The notes beneath the pieces are model-generated. The model was given only the letters and a program-made list of their open reading frames with translations. It made no database searches and was not told where the DNA came from. A DNA stretch of 64,000 nucleotides from Microvirga sp. SRT01 (GTDB taxonomy: Bacteria; Pseudomonadota; Alphaproteobacteria; Sphingomonadales; Sphingomonadaceae). The DNA lies in NCBI GenBank assembly GCA_018139225.1, contig JAGSNX010000003.1:1-64000 (forward strand), given 5' to 3'. Positions 10,821 to 18,798 of the stretch are shown here, piece by piece; positions within the stretch are counted from its first letter, which is position 1, and every line of letters starts with the position of its first letter. The position numbers and the translations under genes are program-made.

Positions 10821-11399
10821 ATGCGTATCGACCTGATCCCGGTGGGCAAGAGCCCGCCGGACGACCTGAACGTCATCATCGAGGTGCCGACCGGTGGCGA
10901 GCCGGTGAAGTACGAGTTCGACAAGGCGTCCGGCGCGCTGTTCGTCGATCGCATCCTGCACACGCCGATGCGCTATCCGGCGAACTACGGCTTCGTGCCG
11001 CATACGCTGTCGCCCGATGGCGATCCGCTCGACGCGCTGGTCATCGCCCGCTCGCCGTTCATCCCCGGCTGCGTCGTGCGCGCCCGCCCGATCGCGGTGC
11101 TGAACCTGGAAGACGAGGCCGGTGGCGACGAGAAGCTCGTCTGCGTCCCCGTCGACGAGGTGTTCCCATACTATTCCAACGTCGGCGGCCGCGCCGACGT
11201 GCCGGAGATCGTGTTCGAGCAGATCGAGCATTTCTTCACCCACTATAAGGACCTCGAAAAGAAGAAGTGGGTCCGCATCGGCGTCTGGGGCGATGCGAAC
11301 GAAGCCAAGCGCATCACGATCGAAGCTATTGCCCGCTACGACGAAGCCAAGGCCAAGGGCGAGGAACCGCACGACCACGACGTCCCCGGCCGCGATTGA
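10821..11399 (+). CDS. ppa: Inorganic pyrophosphatase (family I)
   Basis: It hydrolyses pyrophosphate in the cytoplasm, pulling biosynthetic reactions forward. The 192-residue protein carries the family I signature DGDPLD at residues 66-71, the YEFDK lysine region at 31-35 and the RYPANYGFVPHT segment at 51-62. The C-terminal HDHD tail is slightly longer than in the 175-residue enzymes. The start ATG begins MRIDLIPVGK, the usual alphaproteobacterial start. Confidence 0.96.
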   Translation: MRIDLIPVGKSPPDDLNVIIEVPTGGEPVKYEFDKASGALFVDRILHTPMRYPANYGFVPHTLSPDGDPLDALVIARSPFIPGCVVRARPIAVLNLEDEAGGDEKLVCVPVDEVFPYYSNVGGRADVPEIVFEQIEHFFTHYKDLEKKKWVRIGVWGDANEAKRITIEAIARYDEAKAKGEEPHDHDVPGRD

Positions 11400-11494
11400 G
11401 GGTCGTTGCGACCGGTACCTTTGAATATCGTGGGATATCACATCACGTCCAAAGCGGACCTTGTTCGTCTCGGAGCCGGTAAGGCACTGGTCTA

Positions 11495-11526
11495 GCGTCT
11501 CTCCTCCATAAATAAGGGAGAGACGC
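11495..11526 (+). promoter_or_regulatory. Start-site hairpin that hides the ribosome-binding site
   Basis: GCGTCTCTCC (11495-11504) and GGAGAGACGC (11517-11526) are perfect reverse complements with a 12-nt A/T-rich loop. The 3' arm contains most of the Shine-Dalgarno AAGGGAG and ends directly against the ATG at 11527. The 10-bp stem would close the ribosome-binding site. The arrangement fits a translational switch such as an RNA thermometer, or a binding site for a protein or sRNA; which one cannot be told from sequence. Confidence 0.65.
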
Positions 11527-11688
11527 ATGGCCTATCGCAGGCGCAACGGACACGACACCTGGCATTATTGTCGCAACTGCACGCTCTGGCCCACGTCCGA
11601 CTATAAGGAACAGTCGACGAAGCCGACCACGGGCGAGTTGTGCAATCAGTGTCGCTCGAAGGACAGCGCCGGAACCTGCACCAAATAG
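11527..11688 (+). CDS. 53-residue double-CxxC (zinc-ribbon-like) protein
   Basis: A very short gene supported by its AAGGGAG ribosome-binding site, an ATG and a domain-like product. Residues: basic MAYRRRNGHDTWHY start, C15-x2-C18, the WPTSDY segment at 21-26, C39-x2-C42, and a fifth Cys at 51. The CxxC-x20-CxxC spacing suggests a small zinc ribbon. I recall similar uncharacterised small proteins in sphingomonads but cannot name a family. It stands alone: 127 bp after ppa and 130 bp before the oxygenase gene, with strong hairpins on both sides. Function unknown; nucleic-acid binding is only an inference from the basic N-terminus. Confidence 0.75.
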   Translation: MAYRRRNGHDTWHYCRNCTLWPTSDYKEQSTKPTTGELCNQCRSKDSAGTCTK

Positions 11689-11693
11689 GCGTG

Positions 11694-11732
11694 GACGCTT
11701 CGATCGCGATCGGTAGACGCGATCGGAGCGTC
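11694..11732 (+). terminator. Strong stem-loop after the CxxC mini-gene
   Basis: GACGCTTCGATCGCG (11694-11708), a 9-nt loop and CGCGATCGGAGCGTC (11718-11732) form a 15-bp stem with one G-U pair, five bases after the stop codon. No T-run follows, so it may protect or end the mRNA rather than act as a canonical terminator. Confidence 0.5.
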
Positions 11733-11818
11733 ACCCTGACAGCGGCTCGCGATGTCTCGCGATTGCGGCGGGTCGGGGTCGCGACGAATGAGGCGGCCGG
11801 CATCGGGGAGATCGCGGT

Positions 11819-12484
11819 ATGGGCGAGTATGACGGCATCCGCGTGCGCGCCGACCTGCTCGGCCTCTACGAGACGCCCGTGCTCCACGGGCACCTCGCCG
11901 ACTCGCAGGCGCTGACCGCCGCGCTGGCGGCAGCGATCCGGGCGAAACGCGCGGCCGACCCCGGCATCGCGCGGTCCAATGTCGGTGGCTGGCACTCGGC
12001 CACCGACATGCTGGGCACCGCCGGAATGGGGTGGGGCGGCCCCGCCGCCGCGACGCTGGCGGAGACGGCGGTGAAGATGTGCAAGCGCCTGTCGTGGTTC
12101 GAAGGACGCGACGCCGCCTCCTATGAGTGGACGGTGCGGATGTGGGCGAACGTGTCGCCTGCGGGTGCACTCAACATGAGCCACGCGCATCCCGGCGTGC
12201 TCTGGGCCGCAGTATTCTACGTCGACATGGGCACGCCCCCCGCGGAGGGAGAGGCCGGCGGCGAACTGTTCTTCGAAGACCCCCGCGCACCCGTCCCCTA
12301 TATGCGCCTGCCCGGCTTCCGCCTTGTGGGCACCGACGGCCAGCCACAGCCGATCGAGCGGCGCGTCGTCACCAGGGTTGGCGACCTCGTCGTTTTCCCC
12401 GCCTGGACCCGTCACGGCGTTCGCCCTCACCTCGGCACCGGCGACCGGATCTCGGTGGCGATGAACATCGACGTGAAGGCCTAG
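11819..12484 (+). CDS. TIGR02466-type putative 2-oxoglutarate/Fe(II) oxygenase
   Basis: A 221-residue protein that resembles the TIGR02466/2OG-FeII_Oxy_5 family. Features are the ETPVLHGHL start, GGWHSATDML near residues 55-65, a MSHAHPGVLWAAVFYVD block (about 119-136) that would supply the first iron ligand, GGELFFEDPRA (about 145-156), and a final block VFPAWTRHGVRPH with the second His and the 2-oxoglutarate Arg (about 193-206). The substrate is unknown for the family. It is monocistronic here, following the CxxC mini-gene. Confidence 0.8.
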   Translation: MGEYDGIRVRADLLGLYETPVLHGHLADSQALTAALAAAIRAKRAADPGIARSNVGGWHSATDMLGTAGMGWGGPAAATLAETAVKMCKRLSWFEGRDAASYEWTVRMWANVSPAGALNMSHAHPGVLWAAVFYVDMGTPPAEGEAGGELFFEDPRAPVPYMRLPGFRLVGTDGQPQPIERRVVTRVGDLVVFPAWTRHGVRPHLGTGDRISVAMNIDVKA

Positions 12485-12563
12485 TAACATCGGGAGGGGC
12501 CCCGCGCCTCTCGCGCCGCAGCCGGTGCCGGCATGCTTGCCCGCCTAGCGGACGGACCGTGGC

Positions 12564-13043
12564 TCAATCGGGATCCAAGTGCCCTGCCAGCCTGCGCAGA
12601 GCATCGCCGTCGACGCGCTGCACCGTCCACTCGTCCTGCCCCACCGCGCCCATCGCGCGGTAGAAGGCGATCGCGTCCGCGTTCCAGTCGAGCACGGACC
12701 ATTCGAAGCGGGCGCAATCGCGCTCCACCGCCAGCCCCGCCAGATGCCGCAACAGCGCCTTGCCGACGCCGCGTCCGCGTGCCGAGGGGGTTACGTACAG
12801 ATCCTCCAGATACAGGCCGCGCTTTCCCTGCCACGTCGAGAAATTGTGGAAGAACAGCGCGAAGCCGAGCGGCCCGCCATCCTCGGCGATCACCGCCTCC
12901 GCCGCGGGTCGCGCTCCGAACAGCGCCTCATGCAGCATCGGCTCGGTCGCGAGCACCGCATCCGGCTCGCGTTCGAACACCGCCAGCTCCCGCACGAAGC
13001 GAAGGATCGTGGCGACATCGGCTGGTTCGGCGGGCCGGATCAC
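12564..13043 (-). CDS. GNAT family N-acetyltransferase
   Basis: A 159-residue acetyl-CoA-dependent acyltransferase. The acetyl-CoA pyrophosphate loop RGRGVGKALL (about residues 95-104) follows LYLEDLYVTPSA, as in the diamine/thialysine acetyltransferase subgroup; the SVLDWNADAIAFYRAMGA segment follows. It starts with GTG in a GTGA overlap with the EamA stop, so translation is probably coupled. The substrate is not certain; spermidine/diamine or thialysine acetylation is what the closest-looking enzymes do. Confidence 0.85.
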   Translation of the reverse strand: MIRPAEPADVATILRFVRELAVFEREPDAVLATEPMLHEALFGARPAAEAVIAEDGGPLGFALFFHNFSTWQGKRGLYLEDLYVTPSARGRGVGKALLRHLAGLAVERDCARFEWSVLDWNADAIAFYRAMGAVGQDEWTVQRVDGDALRRLAGHLDPD

Positions 13044-13939
13044 GGCGCCACCTGGATCTGCGCGGCGATGTCCCTCGACCGGGCGGCGTACAGGCACGCG
13101 GCGACGATCACGCCCGCCCCCGCGATCGTCCACAGCGACAGTCGCTCGCCGAACACCGCATAGCCGAGCAGCGCGGCGTACAGGAACGATGTGTATTCGG
13201 TGGTCGCAAGATAACCCGTCTCCCCATGCGCATAGGCCCAGCCCAGCAGGAACAGCGACGCCGTTGCCAGCGCTGCGCCGATCGCCAGTTTGGGCCATTC
13301 GCCCGCATCCGGCCATATCGCCAGCCACGGTGCGGCGCAGAGCAGGATCAGGCCGATGATCCCCGACTGGAAGAACGCGATCTCCCCCGGCCCCGCCGCC
13401 TGCGACTGCAATCGTGCGACGATCAGGTTCACCGCGTACAGCACCGCCGATGCGATCACCGCGACCGATCCGGCCAGCGCCTCCTCGCCCAGCCGCATCT
13501 GCGACTGCCCGGCCAGCACCACGAGCACGCCGCCAAGCGCCGCAACGGAGCCGATCGCGACGCGCCGGCCGACGCGTTCCTTGAGCACGACAGCGCCCAG
13601 CAGCAGCGCGAGGATCGGGGCGACGTAGGTCAGCGTGATCGCCTGCGCCATCGGCACGCGCGCCAGCCCCCAGAAGAACAGCACCGCCATTACCGCCGTG
13701 ACGCAGGCGCGCAGCACGTGCAGCCGGAACCCTCGCGCGCTCGGCCGCGGCGCACCACTGCCGCCCCAGATCGCTGCGCCGAGCCCCGCCGAGATCAGCG
13801 TGCGCCACAGCAACGCGTTATAGACGCCGATCGCCAGCACCAGCGACTTCATGAACGCATCCATGATCGAGAACAGCCCGATCCCCGCCGCCGCCACGGC
13901 AAAGGCCAGCGCGGGCGTGACGGGACGTGGTGCGGTCAC
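13040..13939 (-). CDS. EamA/DMT superfamily exporter
   Basis: A 299-residue inner-membrane transporter with ten predicted helices in two EamA repeats (about residues 10-140 and 155-290). The first repeat ends TYVAPILALLLGAVVLKERV and the second ends ALLGYAVFGERLS, the paired signature of this family. It likely exports a small metabolite. The GTG start overlaps the stop of the PIN-toxin frame (GTGA) and its own stop overlaps the GNAT start, so all sit in one coupled transcript. The pairing with an acetyltransferase suggests handling of an amine or amino acid, which is inference. Confidence 0.85.
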   Translation of the reverse strand: MTAPRPVTPALAFAVAAAGIGLFSIMDAFMKSLVLAIGVYNALLWRTLISAGLGAAIWGGSGAPRPSARGFRLHVLRACVTAVMAVLFFWGLARVPMAQAITLTYVAPILALLLGAVVLKERVGRRVAIGSVAALGGVLVVLAGQSQMRLGEEALAGSVAVIASAVLYAVNLIVARLQSQAAGPGEIAFFQSGIIGLILLCAAPWLAIWPDAGEWPKLAIGAALATASLFLLGWAYAHGETGYLATTEYTSFLYAALLGYAVFGERLSLWTIAGAGVIVAACLYAARSRDIAAQIQVAP

Positions 13940-14314
13940 CGGATTTGCCGTATTTCGATGGCAAGGCCCAACGTCGACCACTTCGTATCTGCGGTCAGCA
14001 GCGGAAGATTTCTCTGAAGTGCCAGGGCAAGGCAAATCCGATTAGCCAACAACACGTCGTCGTAGCGTGTCCTTAACCGCAAGGACGCAGCCAGGATCGC
14101 CTGCTGCTCGTCGAATGGCGTGACGACGAGGCCCAAGTCATCCAGCAACGCTTTGCACGACGCAACGTCGATGCCCCGGTCATTCATCTTGGCAAGCGTC
14201 TCAGAGAAGTTGACCGCTGAACAACGCGCCATGCAAATGCGGGATGGCGACTTCTGCGCCGTTTTCCTGCTGAAGCACCGCCATCACGGCGGATGCATCG
14301 ACAACATGCGTCAC
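13936..14314 (-). pseudogene. VapC-type PIN-domain toxin, frameshifted
   Basis: Two overlapping frames together spell one PIN protein of about 127 residues. The first part (GTG at 14314, overlapping the antitoxin stop) reads MTHVVDASAVMAVLQQENG and stops at 14201. The second part (from about 14220 to 13936) continues SAVNFSETLAKMNDRG to the end. The join falls in the expected GAL(F)S-AVN motif, so one extra base or two missing bases near 14215-14225 break the gene. The first acidic residue (VVDAS), the SET glutamate and the TAD aspartate remain, but the usual third/fourth acid in the CLALA helix region reads ANR, with Asn where Asp is expected. The toxin is probably inactive unless the shift is a sequencing error or a programmed event. 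Confidence 0.72.
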
Positions 14315-14604
14315 GCGCCTGGGCGATCCTTGGACCACCTGTCATCATCGGCGTTCTCACGCGCCGCCTCCGCACGCCGGTCGGCTATCAACTCGTCTGC
14401 GATGCTAGTCTGGTCGCCGGACGGCAGCATCGCGCGAAAACGCGCCTGCACATCGCGGACGACCTGCTCATAATTCTTCAACACAACCTTGCCGTCCTCG
14501 CGAGCGATCGTCAGCACCGTGCCCGGACGCAGCCCGAGTTCCTCCGCCAGTTCATCCGGCAGGACCAGCTGTCCTTCAGCGGTGACACGGGCTTGATAGG
14601 TCAC
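14311..14604 (-). CDS. AbrB/SpoVT-type antitoxin (VapB-like)
   Basis: A 97-residue protein with an N-terminal swapped-hairpin AbrB DNA-binding domain (YQARVTAEGQLVLPDELAEELGLRPG, split over residues 3-28, then VLTIAREDGKVVLK). The Arg/Asp-rich C-terminal tail is the usual toxin-wrapping region. It would repress its own operon and neutralise the PIN toxin. It is the first gene of a chain in which every following gene overlaps the previous stop (GTGA at each junction): toxin remnant, EamA exporter, GNAT enzyme. Confidence 0.82.
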   Translation of the reverse strand: MTYQARVTAEGQLVLPDELAEELGLRPGTVLTIAREDGKVVLKNYEQVVRDVQARFRAMLPSGDQTSIADELIADRRAEAARENADDDRWSKDRPGA

Positions 14605-14638
14605 GGACGACTCTCCGGTGGCAGAGCTACCACGGGAC

Positions 14639-15763
14639 CTATGCCGCCGCTAGCGCGCGCGCCTCATCGGCCGCGTCGATCTCCGCCGCCTTGGCCTCGA
14701 CCAGTCGCACGATATGCTCGATCATGTCGGCGTCCTGGACGTGGTGGTCGGTGACGCCGGACAAATACACCATGTGCTTGCCGTTGCCGCCGCCGGTGAT
14801 GCCGATATCGGTTTCGCGCGCCTCGCCGGGACCGTTGACGACGCAACCGAGCACCGACAGCGACATCGGCGTGCGGATGTGCGTCAACCGCTCCTCCAGC
14901 GCCTGCACGGTGCGGATCACGTCGAACCCCTGCCGCGCGCAGCTGGGGCAGGACACGACGCGGACGCCGCGGTTGCGGATGCCCAGCGCCTTCAGGATCT
15001 CGAAGCCGACGCGGACCTCCTCCTCCGGCTCGGCCGACAGCGACACGCGGATCGTGTCGCCGATGCCGTACCAGAGCAGGGACCCCATTCCGATCGACGA
15101 CTTGACGGTGCCGCCGATCAGCCCCCCCGCCTCGGTGATGCCGAGATGCAGCGGGCAGTCCACCACTTCCGCCAGTTGCTGGTACGCCGCGACCGCCAAG
15201 AACAGGTCGGACGCCTTCACCGCGACCTTGAACTCGTGGAAGTCGTGGTCCTGCAACAGCTTGATGTGATCCATCGCCGACTCGACCAGCGCATCGGGGC
15301 ACGGCTCTCCGTATTTCTCCAGCAGGTGCCGCTCCAGCGACCCGCCATTGACGCCGATCCGGATCGCGCAGCCATTCGCCTTCGCCGCGTTGACGACCTC
15401 CTTCACCCGCGCGGCCGAGCCGATATTGCCGGGATTGATCCGCAGGCACGCGACGCCCGCGTCCGCCGCTTCCAGCGCGCGCTTGTAGTGGAAGTGGATG
15501 TCGGCGACGATCGGCACCCGCGATGCGCGGACGATCTGTTTCAGCGCCGCGGTGCTTTCCACATCGGGGGCGGAGACGCGGATGATGTCCACTCCCGCAT
15601 CCTCGCAGCGGCGGATCTGGTCGATCGTCGCGACGGGATCGCTGGTGGGCGTGTTGGTCATCGTCTGCACGGTGACGGGCGCGCCGCCGCCGACGGGGAC
15701 GGTGCCGACCATGATCTGGCGGCTCTGACGGCGGACAATGTCGCGCCACGGTCTGATGGACAT
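14639..15763 (-). CDS. ispG: 4-hydroxy-3-methylbut-2-enyl-diphosphate synthase
   Basis: The penultimate enzyme of the non-mevalonate isoprenoid pathway. It reduces methylerythritol cyclodiphosphate to HMBPP using a [4Fe-4S] cluster. The 374-residue bacterial-length protein has cluster ligands C272 and C275 (CPSC) and C307 (GCVVNGPGE), with E314 as the likely fourth ligand. The TIM-barrel N-terminal half begins with the [13 protein letters not shown] motif (34-46). It is divergent from the acyltransferase gene, with 58 bp between starts, so promoters lie back to back. Confidence 0.96.
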   Translation of the reverse strand: MSIRPWRDIVRRQSRQIMVGTVPVGGGAPVTVQTMTNTPTSDPVATIDQIRRCEDAGVDIIRVSAPDVESTAALKQIVRASRVPIVADIHFHYKRALEAADAGVACLRINPGNIGSAARVKEVVNAAKANGCAIRIGVNGGSLERHLLEKYGEPCPDALVESAMDHIKLLQDHDFHEFKVAVKASDLFLAVAAYQQLAEVVDCPLHLGITEAGGLIGGTVKSSIGMGSLLWYGIGDTIRVSLSAEPEEEVRVGFEILKALGIRNRGVRVVSCPSCARQGFDVIRTVQALEERLTHIRTPMSLSVLGCVVNGPGEARETDIGITGGGNGKHMVYLSGVTDHHVQDADMIEHIVRLVEAKAAEIDAADEARALAAA

Positions 15764-15821
15764 GGGCCCCTTATACAGCGCGCGGGTTGCGGTTCAAAGA
15801 CCAGGGTGTACGGCAGCGCCC

Positions 15822-16997
15822 ATGACGGAAACGCCCGCGATCAGGCGGCATTATGAGCCAACCGCCATCCGGCGGCATTATGGAATGGACTGGTTGAGGA
15901 TCGGCGCGTTCGCGATCCTGATCCTCTACCATATCGGCATGGTCTTCGTGCCGTGGAACTTTCACGCCAAGTCGCACCATGTCGAACGCTGGGCGACGGT
16001 GCCGATGCTCGCCGTCAACGCGTGGCGGCTGACCTTGCTGTTCGTGGTGTCGGGTTACGCCAGCCGCGCGCTGCTGGCGCGCTCGCATGGGCTGGGTCGA
16101 TTTGTCCGCGACCGGAGCTGGCGGCTGCTGGTGCCGCTGGCGTTCGGGGTTGCCGTGGTGGTGCCGCCGCAGGCGTGGGTGGAGCTGGTGCTGCGCTATG
16201 GGTACCCGGCCGGCTACCTGCATTTCTGGACGCATGATTACTTCACCTTCCGGCAGCTGGGCCAGGTGACGGTGCCGACATGGAACCACCTGTGGTTCGT
16301 CGGCTACCTCTGGTTCTACACGGCTTTGCTCGCGATCGGCGTCGCCGCGGTCCGCATCCGCAGGGCACAGCACGGCTTCGACTGGCTGTTCGGCACCGCG
16401 CTGGGTGGCGTGGGCGTGATCGTCGTCCCGCTGGCATGGTCGACCGCGATCCATGCGCGGTGGTTCCCGATGGTGGGGGAGACGCATGCGCTGGTCGGCG
16501 ACTGGATCGCGCATCTCTCCTATTTCCCCGCCTTCTTGTTCGGCTTCGCGCTTGCCCGGTCGCCGGCGACGATGCACGCGATCGGGCGGTGGTGGCCGGT
16601 AGGGGCGGTGCTGGCGATCGCCGGCTACGCCTATATCGTCGGGATCGAGCGGGGGTGGATCGGCCCTTGGGGACCGGCGCTGTTCGCCCGCTACGGCATC
16701 GCGCACGCCGCGCAGCAATGGGGCGCGATCGTTGCGCTGATCGGCATCGCCGAGCGCTGGTTCAACCGCGACGCGCCGATCCGCGCGACCCTGACGGAGG
16801 CGGTCTTCCCCTTCTACCTCGTCCACCAGACGATCATCGTCGTCGTGGCCTATGTGCTGTGGAACTCGGCCCTGACCGCCGGGCAGGAGTTCGCGGTGCT
16901 GGTCGCCGCGACCGTCGCGGGCTGCACCGCCTTTTATTACGGGGGCCGCGCGGTGCCGTGGCTCAGGCCGCTGATCGGACTTCGGAGAACATCATGA
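15822..16997 (+). CDS. Acyltransferase 3 / OpgC-like integral membrane protein
   Basis: A 391-residue protein with about ten membrane segments. It resembles acyltransferase 3 family enzymes that O-acylate glycans or other envelope molecules from the membrane. The early helix MDWLRIGAFAILILYHIGMV carries the family His in YHIG, and the LFVVSGYASRALL segment follows. The chosen ATG gives a start with a duplicated AIRRHY block; an internal Met (MDWLRIG, about residue 22) could also serve. Its stop overlaps the next ATG (ATGA), so it is the first gene of a three-gene operon with an isoaspartyl peptidase and an S1/P1 nuclease. Confidence 0.8.
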   Translation: MTETPAIRRHYEPTAIRRHYGMDWLRIGAFAILILYHIGMVFVPWNFHAKSHHVERWATVPMLAVNAWRLTLLFVVSGYASRALLARSHGLGRFVRDRSWRLLVPLAFGVAVVVPPQAWVELVLRYGYPAGYLHFWTHDYFTFRQLGQVTVPTWNHLWFVGYLWFYTALLAIGVAAVRIRRAQHGFDWLFGTALGGVGVIVVPLAWSTAIHARWFPMVGETHALVGDWIAHLSYFPAFLFGFALARSPATMHAIGRWWPVGAVLAIAGYAYIVGIERGWIGPWGPALFARYGIAHAAQQWGAIVALIGIAERWFNRDAPIRATLTEAVFPFYLVHQTIIVVVAYVLWNSALTAGQEFAVLVAATVAGCTAFYYGGRAVPWLRPLIGLRRTS

Positions 16998-17905
16998 CGT
17001 GGACGCTGATGGTGCATGGCGGCGCGGGCCGGATCGACCGCGATGCGCTGACGCCCGCGATGGACGCAGGCGCGCGCGCCGGGCTGGCGCAGGCGCTCGA
17101 CGCGGGAGCCGCGGTGCTGGCCGCGGGCGGCGATGCGCTGGACGCGGTGCAGGCGGCGGTCGAGGTGCTGGAGGACGACCCGCACTTCAACGCCGGGCGC
17201 GGCGCGGTCCTGACCTTCGACGGCCAGATCGAGCATGACGCCGCGATCATGGACGGCCGCGACCGCAATGCCGGCGCGGTCGCCGGGATCGCCGGCACCC
17301 GCCACCCCGTCGCCCTCGCCCGCGCGGTGATGGAGCATAGCCCGCACGTCTTCCTCGCCGGGTCCGGCGCGAACAGCTTCTCCCGCGAACAGGGCGTGGA
17401 GCAGATCGACCCCGACTGGTTCGTGCTGCCGGAGCGCCGCGCGCAATTGGCGAAGATGAAGGCCGACAAGGACTGGTTCGACGTCGACATGAAATACGGC
17501 ACGGTCGGCGCGGTCGCCCGCGATGCGGCGGGCCATGTCGCAGCGGCGACCTCCACCGGCGGCGTCACCGGCAAGCGCTGGGGCCGGATCGGCGACACGC
17601 CGATGATCGGCGCCGGCACCTTCGCCGACGACCGGGCCTGTGCGGTATCCTGCACCGGGTCCGGCGAGTTCTTCCTGCGCGAATCGGTCGCGCGCGAGAT
17701 CGCGGCGCGCATCCGCCTTGCGGGGGAAATTCCGGAACAGGCCGCCGCGACCGTGCTGGCGGGCGTGCGCGCGATGGGCGGCACCGGCGGCGTCATCGTC
17801 TGCCCCTCAAACGGCGATCCGGTCTGGCATTTCAACACCTTGGGCATGTATCGGGGCACCGTCAGCGCGACCGCAAGGACCGTCGCGATCTACGGAGACG
17901 AGTAA
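16994..17905 (+). CDS. Isoaspartyl peptidase/L-asparaginase (Ntn-hydrolase, type III)
   Basis: A 303-residue plant-type asparaginase. These are made as a precursor that cleaves itself before a Thr and then hydrolyse beta-aspartyl (isoaspartyl) dipeptides or asparagine. The start WTLMVHGGAG, the AVEVLEDDPHFNAGRGAVL block (about residues 55-74) and the cleavage-site region KYGTVGAVARD (Thr near 167), followed by TSTGGVTGKRWGRIGDTPMIGAGTFAD, are all typical. No signal peptide is seen, so it is cytoplasmic. It overlaps the acyltransferase by ATGA and the nuclease start by one base (TAATG). Confidence 0.93.
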   Translation: MTWTLMVHGGAGRIDRDALTPAMDAGARAGLAQALDAGAAVLAAGGDALDAVQAAVEVLEDDPHFNAGRGAVLTFDGQIEHDAAIMDGRDRNAGAVAGIAGTRHPVALARAVMEHSPHVFLAGSGANSFSREQGVEQIDPDWFVLPERRAQLAKMKADKDWFDVDMKYGTVGAVARDAAGHVAAATSTGGVTGKRWGRIGDTPMIGAGTFADDRACAVSCTGSGEFFLRESVAREIAARIRLAGEIPEQAAATVLAGVRAMGGTGGVIVCPSNGDPVWHFNTLGMYRGTVSATARTVAIYGDE

Positions 17906-18759
17906 TGAAGCGTATCGTCGCGGCGCTGTTGCTGCCGTTCCTGCTGCTCGCACAGCCCGCCGCCGCCTTCTGGGAATACGGCCATCAGACGGTCGCTGCG
18001 ATCGCCTATGCCAACGTCACGCCGCGCACCCGCGCCGCGATCGGCCGCATCCTTCTGGCGCAGGCGCAGCTCGGCACGCCCGGATGCCCGGCCCGCACCA
18101 TTCAGGAGGCCAGTGTCTGGCCCGATTGCGTCAAGCCGCTGAAGGACGCCGCGGGCAAATCGCGCTTCGGTTATGCGTATAGCTGGCACTATCAGAACGT
18201 GAATATCTGCCAGCCCTTCGCGCTGGAGCCCGCGTGCAGGGAGGGCGACTGCGTCTCGACCCAGATCGACCGGCAGGCCGCAATCCTCGCCGACCGGCGC
18301 GCTCCTGCGAAGGACCGGGCGATGGCGCTCGCCTTCCTCGTCCATTTCGTCGGCGACCTGCACCAGCCGCTGCACGCCGGGGACAAGTCGGACAAGGGCG
18401 GCAACGACGCCAAGGCCGCGTACGGCGTCTACGCACCGGCGCGGCTGAACCTGCATTCGGTCTGGGACGGTCTGCTGGCGGAGCGCGCGATCTCCTCGCC
18501 ACCACTGCTCGTGCGACGCTACTCCGCCGTCGACCGCGCCCGGCTGGGGGCGGGCAATGTCACCGACTGGAGCCGCGAAAGCTGGCAGGTCGCGCATACG
18601 GCCTACGCCGTCGCGATGCACGGCGACCCGTGCCAGCCGACACCCGCGCGCGTAACGCTGACCGATGCCGACGTGGACAAGCTGGTGCCGGTGATGCGCG
18701 ACGAGGTGGTGAAGGGCGGGCTGCGACTGGCGCGGATGCTGGACCGTGCTTTGGGCTAA
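17905..18759 (+). CDS. S1/P1-type zinc nuclease, exported
   Basis: A 284-residue protein with a signal peptide ending AQPAAA, so the mature enzyme begins FWEYGH. The N-terminal Trp and the following His are zinc ligands in the S1/P1 and phospholipase C fold. Further metal-binding motifs are SWHYQN (about residues 93-98) and FLVHFVGDLHQPLHAG (about 145-160), followed by NLHSVWD (about 186-192). Several Cys suggest disulfides. It would degrade single-stranded DNA or RNA in the periplasm or outside. Its start overlaps the peptidase stop. Confidence 0.93.
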   Translation: MKRIVAALLLPFLLLAQPAAAFWEYGHQTVAAIAYANVTPRTRAAIGRILLAQAQLGTPGCPARTIQEASVWPDCVKPLKDAAGKSRFGYAYSWHYQNVNICQPFALEPACREGDCVSTQIDRQAAILADRRAPAKDRAMALAFLVHFVGDLHQPLHAGDKSDKGGNDAKAAYGVYAPARLNLHSVWDGLLAERAISSPPLLVRRYSAVDRARLGAGNVTDWSRESWQVAHTAYAVAMHGDPCQPTPARVTLTDADVDKLVPVMRDEVVKGGLRLARMLDRALG

Positions 18760-18761
18760 GA

Positions 18762-18790
18762 CGTCACGCCGGGACGGGCCCGGCATGACG
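18762..18790. terminator. Bidirectional hairpin between convergent genes
   Basis: CGTCACGCCGGG and CCCGGCATGACG form a 12-bp stem with one mismatch around a 5-nt loop, right after the nuclease stop and just before the end of the convergent hydrolase gene. No T-run. The unit resembles the CGTCATGCCGGG repeat common in sphingomonads. Confidence 0.5.
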
Positions 18791-18798
18791 GCAAGCCG

